Assembly: GCA_030704615.1 (NCBI GenBank)
Contig: CM060731.1
Coordinates: 3,286,001 to 3,350,000 of the forward strand
DNA: 64,000 nt
Origin: Takakia lepidozioides
Lineage: Eukaryota; Streptophyta; Takakiopsida; Takakiales; Takakiaceae
Direction of reading: 5' to 3'
The position numbers were made by a program, and so were the translations under genes. Below are positions 44,298 through 56,582 of this stretch, piece by piece. Within the stretch, counting starts at the first letter, position 1. Each line of letters starts with the position of its first letter. A model generated the notes under the pieces. That model was not told the origin of the DNA, did no database searches, and was given only the letters and a program-made list of their open reading frames with translations.

Positions 44298-44658
44298 CCT
44301 TGGAGGCCATTCTCTCCCTCACTTTTCTCCACACCAGGACTTGGTGGGCAATGGGATGTTGCATTCCTTGTCATTGAGTCCAAGTGGAGAGAGGTGCTAT
44401 TGGTTGGGTGGGGGGTATTCTGGGCCGTTGGATTCTACGAAATCGATGCTAAGTACCTCCCGGGAAGCCCTCCTCTAGCACCCACGTTTTTTTCATTGCA
44501 CATTGCGTCATATCACTTAGAACTGCCGAGGGAGTGACACGTGCCTCTAGTACTTGGGGAGGATTCATTAGGGAGTAGGATTAGGTACGATTTAGGAGGG
44601 TTGGGAGAGCATTTTTCTTAGCAAACACCTGTCGAGTAGGGATAAGCCAAAGCCATAA

Positions 44659-47064
44659 ATGGCGGAGGAGGAAGACAAAGGAGGTCATCCCAGGGATGAC
44701 GATAATGAACCTAGACCTCCCAAAATAAAACCAAAAGGGGCCAGGCGCGAACTTTGTTGGGACATATACAATGACCCCAACATTCTCGCGGAACCAGGTT
44801 GGGAAGTTTGGAAGTTGGGGCAGCGGTGGTCGCTTGGTGACTGCAGGAAATTTGTGGACTGGTGTCACATAAATCGTTTGTGGCCCAGAGATAGGCATGA
44901 TCCACAAACCAAACAAAATCAAGCTAGCTTGCATTCTTGCGCCAACCCGCATTTCCGCCACAGGGCAGAGGAGGTACATACAACATTGTGGGATCAACCG
45001 CTCGTCAACAACAAGGTCCCCTATTTATTTGCGGCCATGTTGTACACAGAGTTGATTTTATTGCGACCAGTGGATTGGCAAACTGCCACTGCGAGACAGC
45101 GTACTAGACTATACATGTTCTCTGATATCCTAGACTTGTATATATATCAGGGGCAGGACATCATACGGTTCGATGGAAACAACGAGGTGGAAGAAGGAGG
45201 AAAGGCGGATGGAAACGACGATGTGGAAAAAGGAGGAAATGTAGACCAACCTCCAGATTATACGCTGCAACAGGTCTCCGCAGCCGGGCCTTCAACGTCT
45301 GAGGTGGAGGGGGGCGAGGTACGCTCTCCGTTGGAGGAACAATTGGCCGCACATGAACAACACATCAAAGACCTGCAGGACATTGTTCATTTGCAACGGT
45401 GGCAACTAGCGAAGTTGCTGGAAAGAATGGGGTTGGGCACTCTCGACAGCGTACGCGGTGTGCTTCAGGACCCGAGGCCAATCACCAACGAGCAAGACAT
45501 ATTGGCACGTTTGAATATGCCACCAATGGACATTGACCGCGTCATCGACGGGGTTGACTCAATCGGGCATGGGAATGAAGTGTAAACGTCTGAACTGGAC
45601 TCGGCGAGGGTTGAGGAAGAAAGACTTGCGGCGGAGAGGGCAAGAAAAGGGAAGGACCCCATAATGAAAACTAGGGAATGTTCAAAACATCGGCCCAAGA
45701 ACAGGAATTAGAGCAGCTTGTGGGGGAACGCGAGCAAGCTAGGGCTGTTGCATATCGGTACTCAAGTGCCATGCAAATCCGATCGTGGCCATGGTTGAAG
45801 GGGAATTGGCGGAACTGGGTGACATGGGCAGGCCATCTAGCATCGCGGGAAACACAGATAGAAGAAGCGTTGTCCTCCCTCCAACGTGCAGCACGTTTGT
45901 CGAATCGAAGCGTAGATAGCATCTATGCTAATTTGCAAAGGCACGACATTGTGCGTGATGTATTCACGTCGAAGTACACTGGATTCACCACATGGGGTGA
46001 TGTGCATGCCATGTTTGAGCACTGTGTGCATACAATTTCCGATACCAATAACAGCATAAACTGGGATTTGGAAGTAGAGGAGGAGTGGGACACCAGGCCG
46101 AGGATGTCATCCTTCATTAATGCGGATAAACGGACGTGGATACCACAGAGCAATCCAGCGTCATGGGTAACAGATGGTACGGTGTGCACAACGTGCCTAA
46201 ACCCTTATGGACTGGAGGGAGGCTATATGCTTGGTTCATGTGGCCATTTGTTCCATCCCACATGTCTCATATCAACAGCCATGCGAGCCAGCCAATGCCC
46301 TAACTGCCGTGGACCAATCCATCGACGTTCTACGAGTTGTTTGGGTTGCAAGACAATATGCCCACGGGATACGAGTACAACCGGTACAACATGCCATTGG
46401 ATGTATCGCCTTACGATTTTTTAAATTGGCAGCACTGGGGGGAGACAAGGACATGGGATGCTCCAAGAGAGATGCATGCCTTGGATGCGAAGACGTTAAC
46501 TAGGGTTAAAGATCCGGTGACCTTTTGGGTGACATCCAACTGGGAAATAACCGTGCGTGCTAGAGGCATACGGGACCCAGTCCAAAGGGAGCTTTTTGCC
46601 GGAACTTGGGAGGGCATTGGAGCTGTATCAGACAAAGATTCTTCCGACTGCCTGAGGATCCGTGGGTGCCAGCGGAAAACGACCCATACAATCGCGAACC
46701 AATTGGGAGAGACCTATTTCTGAGGGAGTTGGAGGCCGCTAGCATCCGTTGGGAGAATATGAATGAGACGTACTGGGTGCCTCGTCGGGATGATGGGCCA
46801 TTTCTTCCAGAGTTGCGCAGAGACCCCCAGCAGGAGGAGGTGTTGGACAATTTCAAGGCTGTCATCACGAGTGTGGAAAAGTATTGGCAGAACACATGGC
46901 GTGACCAAGTTGCCCCTATTCCAGGGATATTCTTGCTACTTCCAAACATATCGGATTTAATTGAAAAATTGCATGCCGCCGTAGCAAGAGCGACACACCC
47001 GGCTCTAGCAAATGTGGAAGAATGTCGCACACCTCACTTCGGTAAGCTTCCCTTCAAGTCATAG
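44659..47064 (+). pseudogene. RING-H2 finger protein gene, multi-frame
   Basis: The first ORF (44659-45585, 308 codons) has a charged N-terminus and conserved-looking WDIYNDPNILAEPGWEVWKL. A Gln/Glu-rich coiled-coil stretch (HEQHIKDLQDIVHLQRWQLA) lies near its end. After a TAA and a frame change, a second ORF (45678-46424) continues the coiled coil and carries a RING-H2 finger at 46184-46307: CTTC, CGHLFHPTC, CPNC (C-x2-C, C-x-H-x2-H-x2-C, C-x2-C). After a shift near 46330 a third frame (GYEYNRYNMPLDVSPYDF) and a fourth (46606-47064) follow. RING-H2 domains are E3 ubiquitin ligases. The rest is unrecognised. The frame changes could be indels or unrecognised introns. Confidence 0.6.
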
Positions 47065-47611
47065 TTACTCGCTTGATGCGTGCGCCTAACTCCCAAACTG
47101 GCCGCCGGGCCAACTCGGAGCTTCGGCTGCTCACCGGGGCATAACGGTCCCCATTTACTCCTCCACAAGACCCTCTCCTAATTTGGGCCTAGTGGAAATT
47201 CCCTTTGGTCGATGGCAGTCCGGAATAGCTCCCCACACCTTGGTCGCTTTCCGGCTCGCACACTTACTCACTAGTTTTTGGACACCAACGGGCTTGCACC
47301 ATTCTCGGGGTTACTACTCCCTATATATACTTCTGTGACTGTTCGCGGGGGTTTCACAAACAACACCACCATTTTATGGCGAACCACCACGAAAACCCTC
47401 GATTCCCGGTGATGAGTCGCGGTGAGTCTTGGCCCACCCACCACGGTCCCCTTGGACTGTGATGAGTCCCAAGACTCCCCACGACTCCCACCACAAGGTC
47501 TCCACCCCCATGGTGAGTCCTATGCCACCCCCACTAAGCCCCACTAAGCTACCACCACCCTTTGTGGAGCCACCCCCACCGCAACCCGGTGTGCGGGGCT
47601 CTACCTAGTGA
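47065..47611. other. GC-richer spacer with CCACC-rich repeats
   Basis: Short recurring GTGAGTC and CCCCACTAAGC blocks. No gene; possibly intron or 3' sequence of the RING gene. Confidence 0.35.
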
Positions 47612-47932
47612 GTGCCTCCGCCTCCTCGAGTGCCTTGGGCACTCGAGGTTGCTTCAGCCCCCCGTACCTATTGCTGCCACCGCCCCCACCACAGGGACAG
47701 CCCCTCTGTGTCCCGACCCCCTGCCCTCAAGGCAAAGGGCCGTGACAAAGATAGTCAGCACTCGCCTAGAACGCTACGCATGATGGCAAGGGTGGACCAC
47801 ACAACACTGGGTCCCTCTTTGACCACTCGAGCTCTCCGAACTGGTGGAGGCACGTCCTCTACACCCAGAGCATCTTCATCAACATCTGGAGATGACGACA
47901 ACGAAGTAATAAATCTAGATGAAGATGACTAG
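47612..47932 (+). CDS. ORF with C-terminal SUMO-interaction-like motif
   Basis: 106 codons, basic and Ser/Pro-rich, ending GDDDNEVINLDEDD. EVINLDEDD (47903-47929) fits a SUMO-interacting motif: a V-I-x-L core followed by acidic residues. It may be the last exon of the upstream RING gene (same strand, 550 bp on) or a fragment. No other domain was recognised. Confidence 0.35.
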   Translation: MPPPPRVPWALEVASAPRTYCCHRPHHRDSPSVSRPPALKAKGRDKDSQHSPRTLRMMARVDHTTLGPSLTTRALRTGGGTSSTPRASSSTSGDDDNEVINLDEDD

Positions 47933-48019
47933 AAAGGCTAGAAACGTAGGGAGTAGGCCAAAGGTCTCAGGTTGCGAAAACTTAAATGTGCAACCCACTG
48001 TATAGTCTACGTAATTTTT

Positions 48020-48420
48020 GGAAATACGAGGTTCATCCTTTGAACCATTTTTGAATGACCTCATACTTGTTCGGTACCTGTTTGACGGCATGTACAATAT
48101 ACTGGCAAAGTTTCAAAACAATCAAAAATTGTTGAATGAAGATACCATTGGTTCACCCATTGCAATATTTTAAATCGAACTCATACTTGTCCGGTACCTT
48201 TAAGAGGGCATGTACAATGCAATGGCAAAGTTTGAAAGCATTCAGAAATCAGCACATCAAGTAACCATTGGTTCCTCCTGTGAACCATTTTTTATTGATC
48301 TCATACTTCTCCGGTCTATGTAAGAGGCATGTAGAACATACTGGCAAAATTTCAAATCATTCAAATTTTTTTTGATCAATGAACCTTTGGTTTATCCTTT
48401 TCACCATTAACGATTAATCG
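48020..48420 (+). repeat. 118-bp-type repeats, left flank
   Basis: Three or four diverged units with CTCATACTTGTCCGGTACCT, GAGGGCATGTACAA, GGCAAAGTTT and TTGGTTCA blocks. The same family, inverted, forms part of the adjacent 1,013-bp array, and it recurs at 52740-54560. Confidence 0.7.
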
Positions 48421-48479
48421 CAAATAAATGAACAGACGCATAAATCATTTGCCTCCAAATGATTTTGGTTCGCTTTGAG

Positions 48480-51400
48480 ATTTGGCCAGTATCTTCAATG
48501 TACCATGGAAAAGGCCCTAGAGTAATATGAGATCAATCGAAATTCGTTCAATGGGCCAACGGATGGTTGCCCATCCAAATGATTTTCATTCGCTTTGAGA
48601 CTTGGCTAGTGTGTTCAATGTACCCTCTGATAGGTCCTAGTGCAATATGAGATCAATCAAAATTTGTTCAATGGGCCAATGAGGCGTTCAGTTGTCATCT
48701 GGTTTTTGTTCATTACGAAAAAGAAATCCTGCAATGCGTGCACGGCTATTGCACCCATTGTGCGTGCACGGATGTGGTTGAAGCCCCTCTTTTGCCTGCA
48801 TGTGCTTGAACATGTGTGCAACACATGTGCGGAGACACAACAGACGAATAAATCATTTGCCTCCCCATCGACACCAAGCCATTCCATAATGTAATTGAAT
48901 TTAAATTAATTTTAAGCCAATAAATAGGTTTGCACTGCCTTTCATTGGGGGTTTCTGGCACGTATCGATTTTGTTTTTGGCTCAATTTTGTTCTGCGGCT
49001 TTCAGCATCCCACCACTACTCCCCGGCCAAAATTTGGACCAATAAAAAATGCCCCAAAACAAAAGTGTTCTCTTCGTTCACTATTGCAAAACTCTCTATG
49101 AAGAGTGCATGAAGTTGAACACAAATCAAGTTTGGAGTGCAAAACAAGGAAGAAACTGTGGTTTTGGGTCCAAATGAATTATGTTCGCTCCCAAATTTGG
49201 CACGCACGTTGCATATGGCTGCATTACACGCCCCATTCAAAAACCAAATGAAAAAAAATCGTGAGCACACGAAACACAGTCCAACAGGTCCCAAAGCAAT
49301 AGCAGATCCAACGGAATACATTCAACGGGTGAACGGATGGTTGCCCATCCAAATCATTTTTGTTTGCTTCCAAATTTTGCCAGTACGTTCAAGACACCTT
49401 CTCACAGGTCCCGGACTAATATCAGATCAATCAAAATTCATTCGATGGCTCAACAGATGGTTGGCCATCGAGATGATTTTAGTTCGCTTTGAGACTTGGC
49501 CAGTATGTTCAATGTGCCATGGAAAAGGCCCCAGAGAAATATGAGATCAACCGAAATTCGTTCAATGGGCCGACGGATGGTTGCCCATTCAAATGATTTT
49601 CGTTCGCTTTGAGACTTGGCCAGTGTGTTCAATGTACCCTCTGATAGGTCCTAGTGCAATATGAGATCAATCAAAATTTGTTCAATGGGCCAATGAGGCG
49701 TTCAGTTGTCATCTGGTTTTTGTTCATTGCGAAAAAGAAATCCTGCAATGCGTGCACGGCTATTGCACCCATTGTGCGTGCACGGATGTGGTTGAAGCCC
49801 CTCTTTTGCCTGCATGTGCTTGAACATGTGTGCAACACATGTGCGGAGACACAACAGACGAATAAATCATTTGCCTCCCCATCGACACCAAGCCATTCCA
49901 TAATGTAATTGAATTTAAATTAATTTTAAGCCAATAAATAGGTTTGCACTGCCTTTCATTGGGGGTTTCTGGCACGTATCGATTTTGTTTTTGGCTCAAT
50001 TTTGTTCTGCGGCTTTCAGCATCCCACCACTACTCCCCGGCCAAAATTTGGACCAATAAAAAATGCCCCAAAACAAAAGTGTTCTCTTCGTTCACTATTG
50101 CAAAACTCTCTATGAAGAGTGCATGAAGTTGAACACAAATCAAGTTTGGAGTGCAAAACAGGGAAGAAACTGTGGTTTTGGGTCCAAATGAATTATGTTC
50201 GCTCCCAAATTTGGCACGCACGTTGCATATGGCTGCATTACACGCCCCATTCAAAAACCAAATGAAAAAAAATCGTGAGCACACGAAACACAGTCCAACA
50301 GGTCCCAAAGCAATAGCAGATCCAACGGAATACATTCAACGGGTGAACGGATGGTTGCCCATCCAAATCATTTTTGTTTGCTTCCAAATTTTGCCAGTAC
50401 GTTCAAGACACCTTCTCACAGGTCCCGGACTAATATCAGATCAATCAAAATTCATTCGATGGCTCAACAGATGGTTGGCCATCGAGATGATTTTAGTTCG
50501 CTTTGAGACTTGGCCAGTATGTTCAATGTGCCATGGAAAGGCCCCAGAGTAATATGAGATCAACCGAAATTCGTTCAATGGGCCGACGGATGGTTGCCCA
50601 TTCAAATGATTTTCGTTCGCTTTGAGACTTGGCCAGTGTGTTCAATGTACCCTCTGATAGGTCCTAGTGCAATATGAGATCAATCAAAATTTGTTCAATG
50701 GGCCAATGAGGCGTTCAGTTGTCATCTGGTTTTTGTTCATTGCGAAAAAGAAATCCTGCAATGCGTGCACGGCTATTGCACCCATTGTGCGTGCACGGAT
50801 GTGGTTGAAGCCCCTCTTTTGCCTGCATGTGCTTGAACATGTGTGCAACACATGTGCGGAGACACAACAGACGAATAAATCATTTGCCTCCCCATCGACA
50901 CCAAGCCATTCCATAATGTAATTGAATTTAAATTAATTTTAAGCCAATAAATAGGTTTGCACTGCCTTTCATTGGGGGTTTCTGGCACGTATCGATTTTG
51001 TTTTTGGCTCAATTTTGTTCTGTGGCTTTCAGCATCCCACCACTACTCCCCGGCCAAAATTTGGACCAATAAAAAATGCCCCAAAACAAAAGTGTTCTCT
51101 TCGTTCACTATTGCAAAACTCTCTATGAAGAGTGCATGAAGTTGAACACAAATCAAGTTTGGAGTGCAAAACAAGGAAGAAACTGTGGTTTTGGGTCCAA
51201 ATGAATTATGTTCGCTCCCAAATTTGGCACGCACGTTGCATATGGCTGCATTACACGCCCCATTCAAAAACCAAATGAAAAAAAATCGTGAGCACACGAA
51301 ACACAGTCCAACAGGTCCCAAAGCAATAGCAGATCCAACGGAATACATTCAACGGGTGAACGGATGGTTGCCCATCCAAGTCATTTTTGTTTGCTTCCAA

Positions 51401-52712
51401 ATTTTGCCAGTACGTTCAAGACACCTTCTCACAGGTCCCGGACTAATATCAGATCAATCAAAATTCATTCGATGGCTCAACAGATGGTTGGCCATCGAGA
51501 TGATTTTAGTTCGCTTTGAGACTTGGCCAGTATGTTCAATGTGCCATGGAAAAGGCCCCAGAGTAATATGAGATCAACCGAAATTCGTTCAATGGGCCGA
51601 CGGATGGTTGCCCATTCAAATGATTTTCGTTCGCTTTGAGACTTGGCCAGTGTGTTCAATGTACCCTCTGATAGGTCCTAGTGCAATATGAGATCAATCA
51701 AAATTTGTTCAATGGGCCAATGAGGCGTTCAGTTGTCATCTGGTTTTTGTTCATTGCGAAAAAGAAATCCTGCAATGCGTGCACGGCTATTGCACCCATT
51801 GTGCGTGCACGGATGTGGTTGAAGCCCCTCTTTTGCCTGCATGTGCTTGAACATGTGTGCAACACATGTGCGGAGACACAACAGACGAATAAATCATTTG
51901 CCTCCCCATCGACACCAAGCCATTCCATAATGTAATTGAATTTAAATTAATTTTAAACCAATAAATAGGTTTGCACTGCCTTTCATTGGGGGTTTCTGGC
52001 ACGTATCGATTTTGTTTTTGGCTCAATTTTGTTCTGCGGCTTCCAGCATCCCACCACTACTCCCCCACCAAAATTTGGACCAATAAAAAATGCCCCAAAA
52101 AAAAGGTGTTCTCTTCGCTCACTATTGCAGAACTCTCTATGAAGAGTGCATGAAGTTGAACACAAAATCAAGTTTGGAGTGCAAAACAGGGAAGAAACTG
52201 TGGTTTTGGGTCCAAATGAATTATGTTCGCTCCCAAATTTGGCACGCACGTTGCATATGGCTACATTACACGCCCCATTCAAAAACCGAATGAACAAAAA
52301 AATCGTGAGCACGCGAAACACAGTCCAACAGGTCCCAAAGCAATAGCATATCCAACGGAATACATTCAACGGGTGAACGGATGGTTGCCCATCCAAATCA
52401 TTTTTGTTTGCTTCCAAATTTTGCCAGTACGTTTGAGACACCCTCTCACAGGTCCCGGACTAATATCAGATCAATCGAAATTCATTCAATGGCTCAACGG
52501 ATGGTTGGCCATCGAGATGATTTTGGTTCGCTTTGAGACTTGGCCAGCATGTTCAATGTGCCATGGAAGAGGCCCAAGAGTAATAAGATCAACCGAAATT
52601 CGTTCAATGGGCCGACGGATGGTTGCCCATCCAAATGATTTTTGTTCGCTTTGAGACTTGGCCAGTGTGTTCAATGTACCCTCTGATAGGTCCCAATGTA
52701 ATATGAGATCAA
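48480..52712. repeat. Four-copy 1,013-bp tandem array
   Basis: Equivalent points at 48640, 49654, 50667 and 51681 give a 1,013-1,014-bp period, about 4.2 copies. Copies 1-3 are almost identical; copy 4 is slightly diverged after about 51950. Each unit has three submonomers of about 114-119 bp (for example 49310-49423, 49424-49542, 49543-49662) with GAGACTTGGCCAGT and GGATGGTTGCCCAT, plus about 650 bp of other sequence containing CTCTCTATGAAGAGTGCATG. TAACGATTAATC lies at both junctions (about 48408 and 52714). Repeated ORFs of 60-135 codons in every unit are period artefacts. Confidence 0.9.
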
Positions 52713-52739
52713 TCGTTAACGATTAATCATGAATCATCC

Positions 52740-54560
52740 AACAGGGGAACTGTTGGTTCATCCTTTGAACCATTTAACATTGACATCATACTTGTCCAGT
52801 ATCTTTAAGAGGGCATGTACAAGACACTCGCAAAGTTTCAAATGAATTCAAAATCATTTGGCAGGGGGATGATTGGTTCACCCGAAGCCAATTTCAGGGG
52901 CTGAAATTGCCATTTATGGTGCTCGAATTGCCAATTTGAGGGGCTGGACTTGCAATTTGAGGGGCTGAAACTGCCATTCCAGGGGCTGCACTAGCAATTG
53001 CCATTTCACAGGCTACAGTTGCAATTTGAGGGGCGGGAATTGTCATTTCAGGGGCTAGAAGTGCAATTTGAGAGGTTGGAATTAAATTTCAAGGGCTTCA
53101 ATTGCAATTTGAGGGGTTGGAATTGACAATTTCAAGGGCTCAAATTACAATTTGAGGGGCGGCCGGGGTTGGTCATTTTAGGGACTGACAGTACCAACTT
53201 TAAGGGCTTGAATTGCATTTTGAATTGTAATTCAAGGGTTACATTGTGCCATTGGGGGGCTAGAATTACCAAAGCAATGACATCCAAAGCAATATAAAAT
53301 CATTTGATAGCAGAATGATTGGTTCACCCTTTCAACCATTTTTTATTCACGTCATACTTATCCGGTACTTGTAGGAGGGCATGTGGCTGACACTTGCAAA
53401 GCTTCAAAGCAATGTAAAATCATTTGATAGGGGAACAATTGGTTCACCCTTTCAACCATATTTTACTAACCTCATACTTGTCCGGTACCTTTAAAATGGC
53501 ATGTAAAAGACACTTGCAAAGCTTTAAAGCACTCCAAAATCATTTGATATGTTCATGATTGATTCACCCTTTTAACCATTTTAGATTGATTTGAACTTGT
53601 GAAAGACGTGTAAGAGGCCATGTACAAGACACTTGCAAAGTTTCAAATCAATTTAAAATCATTTGGTAGGGGGACGATTGGTTCACCCTTTAAACCATTT
53701 TAGATTGATGTCATACTTCTCAAAGACGTGTAAGAGGGCATGTAGAAGACACTTGCAAAGTTTCGGAGCAATAAAATATCATTTCATTGGGGAAGTTTCC
53801 GTTCACCCTTTCATCCAATTTTGAATTGAACTGCATTTTTACTAAATAAAATGATTTAGAGGGCATAGGATTGTGGGGCGCAGTGAGTGTGGGGAGCAAT
53901 GATTTTGTTTTTGGCTTGATTTTGTTCTATGAGTTGAACCCTCACACCACCACATCCTTGCCAAAAAATGTACCAAAGAAAAATGTTTGGAAAAAAACGT
54001 TCATCCTTTGCTTTATGCTCACTATTGCAGAACTCTCTATGAAGAGTACATGAAGTTGAAGATAACTTCACCTTGGAGTGCAAATGAGGGAATAAAATGT
54101 GTTTTGGATGCAGACGATGTCTGTTCATGGTGATATTTTGCATGCAACTCTTCATGTTGTTATCAAGCATATGGCTTCAGAATGGAATTAAAAACAATTC
54201 ATGTGCAGGCGAAAGGTTGTTTCTCCTTATGAATTTGAATAACCAATTCAAACAACTTTGTTGAAGTTTAACTTTGGTCCATATGTGCTTAAGTACGTAC
54301 AAATCATGTACTCAAAGTTGCAAGCGAAGAAATAATCATTTGCCCCCCGAACGACTCGTTAAACCTTTCAACCAATTTTCAATCATGAATCATTTAATAG
54401 GGGAACTATTGGTTCACCCTTAGAACCATTTTAGATTGACCTCATACTTGTCCGGTAACTTAAAGAGGGCATGTACAACACACTCCCAAAGTTTCAAATC
54501 AATCTAAAATCATTTGGCAGAGGAATGATTGGTTCATCCATTGACCCGATGTACACTGTC
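52740..54560 (+). repeat. 118-bp-type repeats, right flank
   Basis: Diverged units near 52750-52890, 53285-53820 and 54360-54550 share TTGGTTCACCC, CTCATACTTGTCCGGTA, GAGGGCATGTACAAGACACT and AAAATCATTTG. Between them, 53870-54100 is a diverged copy of the ATGATTTTGTTTTTGGCTTG...CTCTATGAAGAG part of the 1,013-bp unit. Confidence 0.75.
52895..53275 (+). repeat. About 21-bp minisatellite
   Basis: Roughly 18 degenerate units of the type CAATTTGAGGGGCTGGAATTG. It lies inside the right-hand 118-bp repeat block. Confidence 0.7.
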
Positions 54561-54709
54561 ACTCTTCAAGATTCGTGGGTGTGGTGCTTGATTATCCCAT
54601 ATGATGGATCCAGGTGCCATGGCCAAGTAACAAACCATTAAAACATTATGGTACGAGACAAACACAATTGAAAACAACATTTATTCAAGCATGATGTACA
54701 GTCAGAGGT

Positions 54710-56217
54710 CTACAAGTTTCTATTCATCCTCCAGCAATTTTTGGGCTCAGGCCAATTGAATAGTCCCGTCACGAAACGCTTCACAACATTTTCTAGTTTG
54801 TACCGCAACTCTACTGTGTCTACACACAAGTTTTCCAGAGCGGAAGCAAAACAGGTTCCAGTAGACATATCGTTGAACAGACTTGCATCGAACGTGTTAT
54901 CCCCATTTATTGCCTGGGCTATCTTTCCAATTGCAAAGGTCTCTGATGGCACGGTCAGAGGGGGCCTACGAGGTGTGCCATCTGACTGGTTGTTGGCTAC
55001 ATTATGAACAATTGCAATTTCAGGTGCAAATCCACCATCTATGTGTGAGAGTCTTTATCATATTGTTTCTGCTCTCGAAATGTACAACGTGGTTTTTGGG
55101 TCATCCGTCGTGGAGACCATCCCCCAATCGCATACCCCGATGTACACATCTTCAGACCCTTGTGGAAAATGCAACAAGATGTTGTCGGGGGACATGTCGT
55201 TGTGCAAGAGGTGGTGATTATGGACGTTGAGCATGATGTACAAAAGCGCCCATGCCAATTGGATGCGATTCTGTCGGAATCGAACCAGTCGGTTGACCTC
55301 CTGCATTTCCTGCTCCGTCCCCCGTCATTCCATTAACTCCCTGTTATCCCGATCATTCCCCCATTTCCTGTCAATACTCAACCATGATTGTATGGTCCCC
55401 CCATTCCACCAATGTGTGTAACCTTCATTTCGACGTGGATGCAACGCAAAATACTTTATGATGCCGAAATGATGGAACTTTACAGCCAACGCCTCATTGT
55501 TATGTTGGATTTTGGCAAGCTCGACATTTGTTTCCCTGGGCGTTTTCCCTGCTAGCTCCCAAGATGGATGAATGAATTGATCCCCAACAATTCTAACCCT
55601 CCGAATTGTACCATACCCTCCCTGTTTGGGCGCGTCGAGTTGTTGTACCTGTGCGTTTGTGGATATGTATCTCACGTTCAATGCCGCATCCGCGGACGAG
55701 GACCTTGCCTTCCATGGGAGTGGTTTGTACGTCGTTTGGCGTGGGCATTTGCCATGTCAGACCACCAATCCACAAGCACAAACAACTCTTCCTTCGAAGT
55801 TGGCATGCAACCTTCAGCTACAGGTGTTCTCGTAACAAACTTGTCCATGGTTTGCCACAGATTCCATGTGGCATCATGGGCCCGGTCCTCCATCCATTTG
55901 GTGAACTGGAACTTCGCCCTGTCCTCCTCCCATTCATCCCCGGCCAAAGCCTCCCTCATTCTCATCTTCATATTGTGCTGGAATATAAGGAACCCCTCAT
56001 TCCCATGTCGGACATACAAAAGATTCAAACGCATTATGTCATTGTCCTTCAAATAATCCAGCACTACTTGCTTCACCACCTCTGCGGCCTCTACACTTGG
56101 ATAGTCTTTTTTGTTGACCTGACTATCCCGTTCATGTGCATGTTTACGCTTCCTACCTTTACGCCCATTTCCCGAGGAATCCCCTGTCACTGTGTTCGAA
56201 GCAACGTTTCCGGACAT
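54710..56217 (-). pseudogene. Divergent protein-kinase-like gene
   Basis: Start chosen at 56217 (MSGNVASNTVTGDS), downstream of the TATA box and followed by a basic nuclear-signal-like RKGRKRKHAHER. An N-terminal region of about 170 residues is unrecognised. After a frame change near 55720 come a glycine-loop-like KQGGYGTIRRVRI, AVKF (putative VAIK Lys), the catalytic loop LLHNDMSPDNILLHF (HRD is HND; near 55200), VCDWGM (DFG is DWG; near 55127) and FAPEI (APE-like). The C-terminal part is SETFAIGKIAQAINGDN to FNWPEPKN. One in-frame TGA lies at 55325-55327, and there are further frame changes near 55060. The fragment at 13236-13773 has the same HND, DWG-position and C-terminal motifs. The catalytic Asp and Asn are kept, so activity in an intact relative is plausible. 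Cellular role unknown. Confidence 0.65.
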
Positions 56218-56506
56218 GATGAAAGTACTATGCGGAATAGACGCGGCTTCGTAACGGAAAACTAAACCCAAACTATTGATAACCTTATATATTAGCAGAC
56301 CAATTTCCTCACCTTCTATTGGTATAGTACCCAAAACAAACTCTCCCGCAGTCCCAGGAAAAAAAGACAAAAACTCCTCCCCCACATAAATCCACTTTCT
56401 TCCCCCCCCCCACGCTCAGTCCTGACCACCGAAGTTCAAACTCCAAGAAGCCCCAGAACCGCACTCACAGAGAGGGAAAAAAGTGGGTTGGGAATGAGGG
56501 GTAGGC

Positions 56507-56516
56507 CCTTATATAC
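56507..56516 (-). promoter_or_regulatory. TATA box of the kinase-like gene
   Basis: The minus strand reads TATATAAGGG, 66 bp after the nearest array hairpin and 290 bp before the chosen start codon. Confidence 0.5.
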
Positions 56517-56582
56517 TGCCTGGAGAGGCCTGACGTGCGACCGCCTCTGCTGCCCATTCACGCCTCGCCACGTGTCCAGGGA

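Noticed and set aside
48640-52654. Repeated ORFs of 60-135 codons in each 1,013-bp unit
   Set aside because: They occur on both strands with the same period, have no recognisable domain, and overlap each other. They follow from the tandem array.
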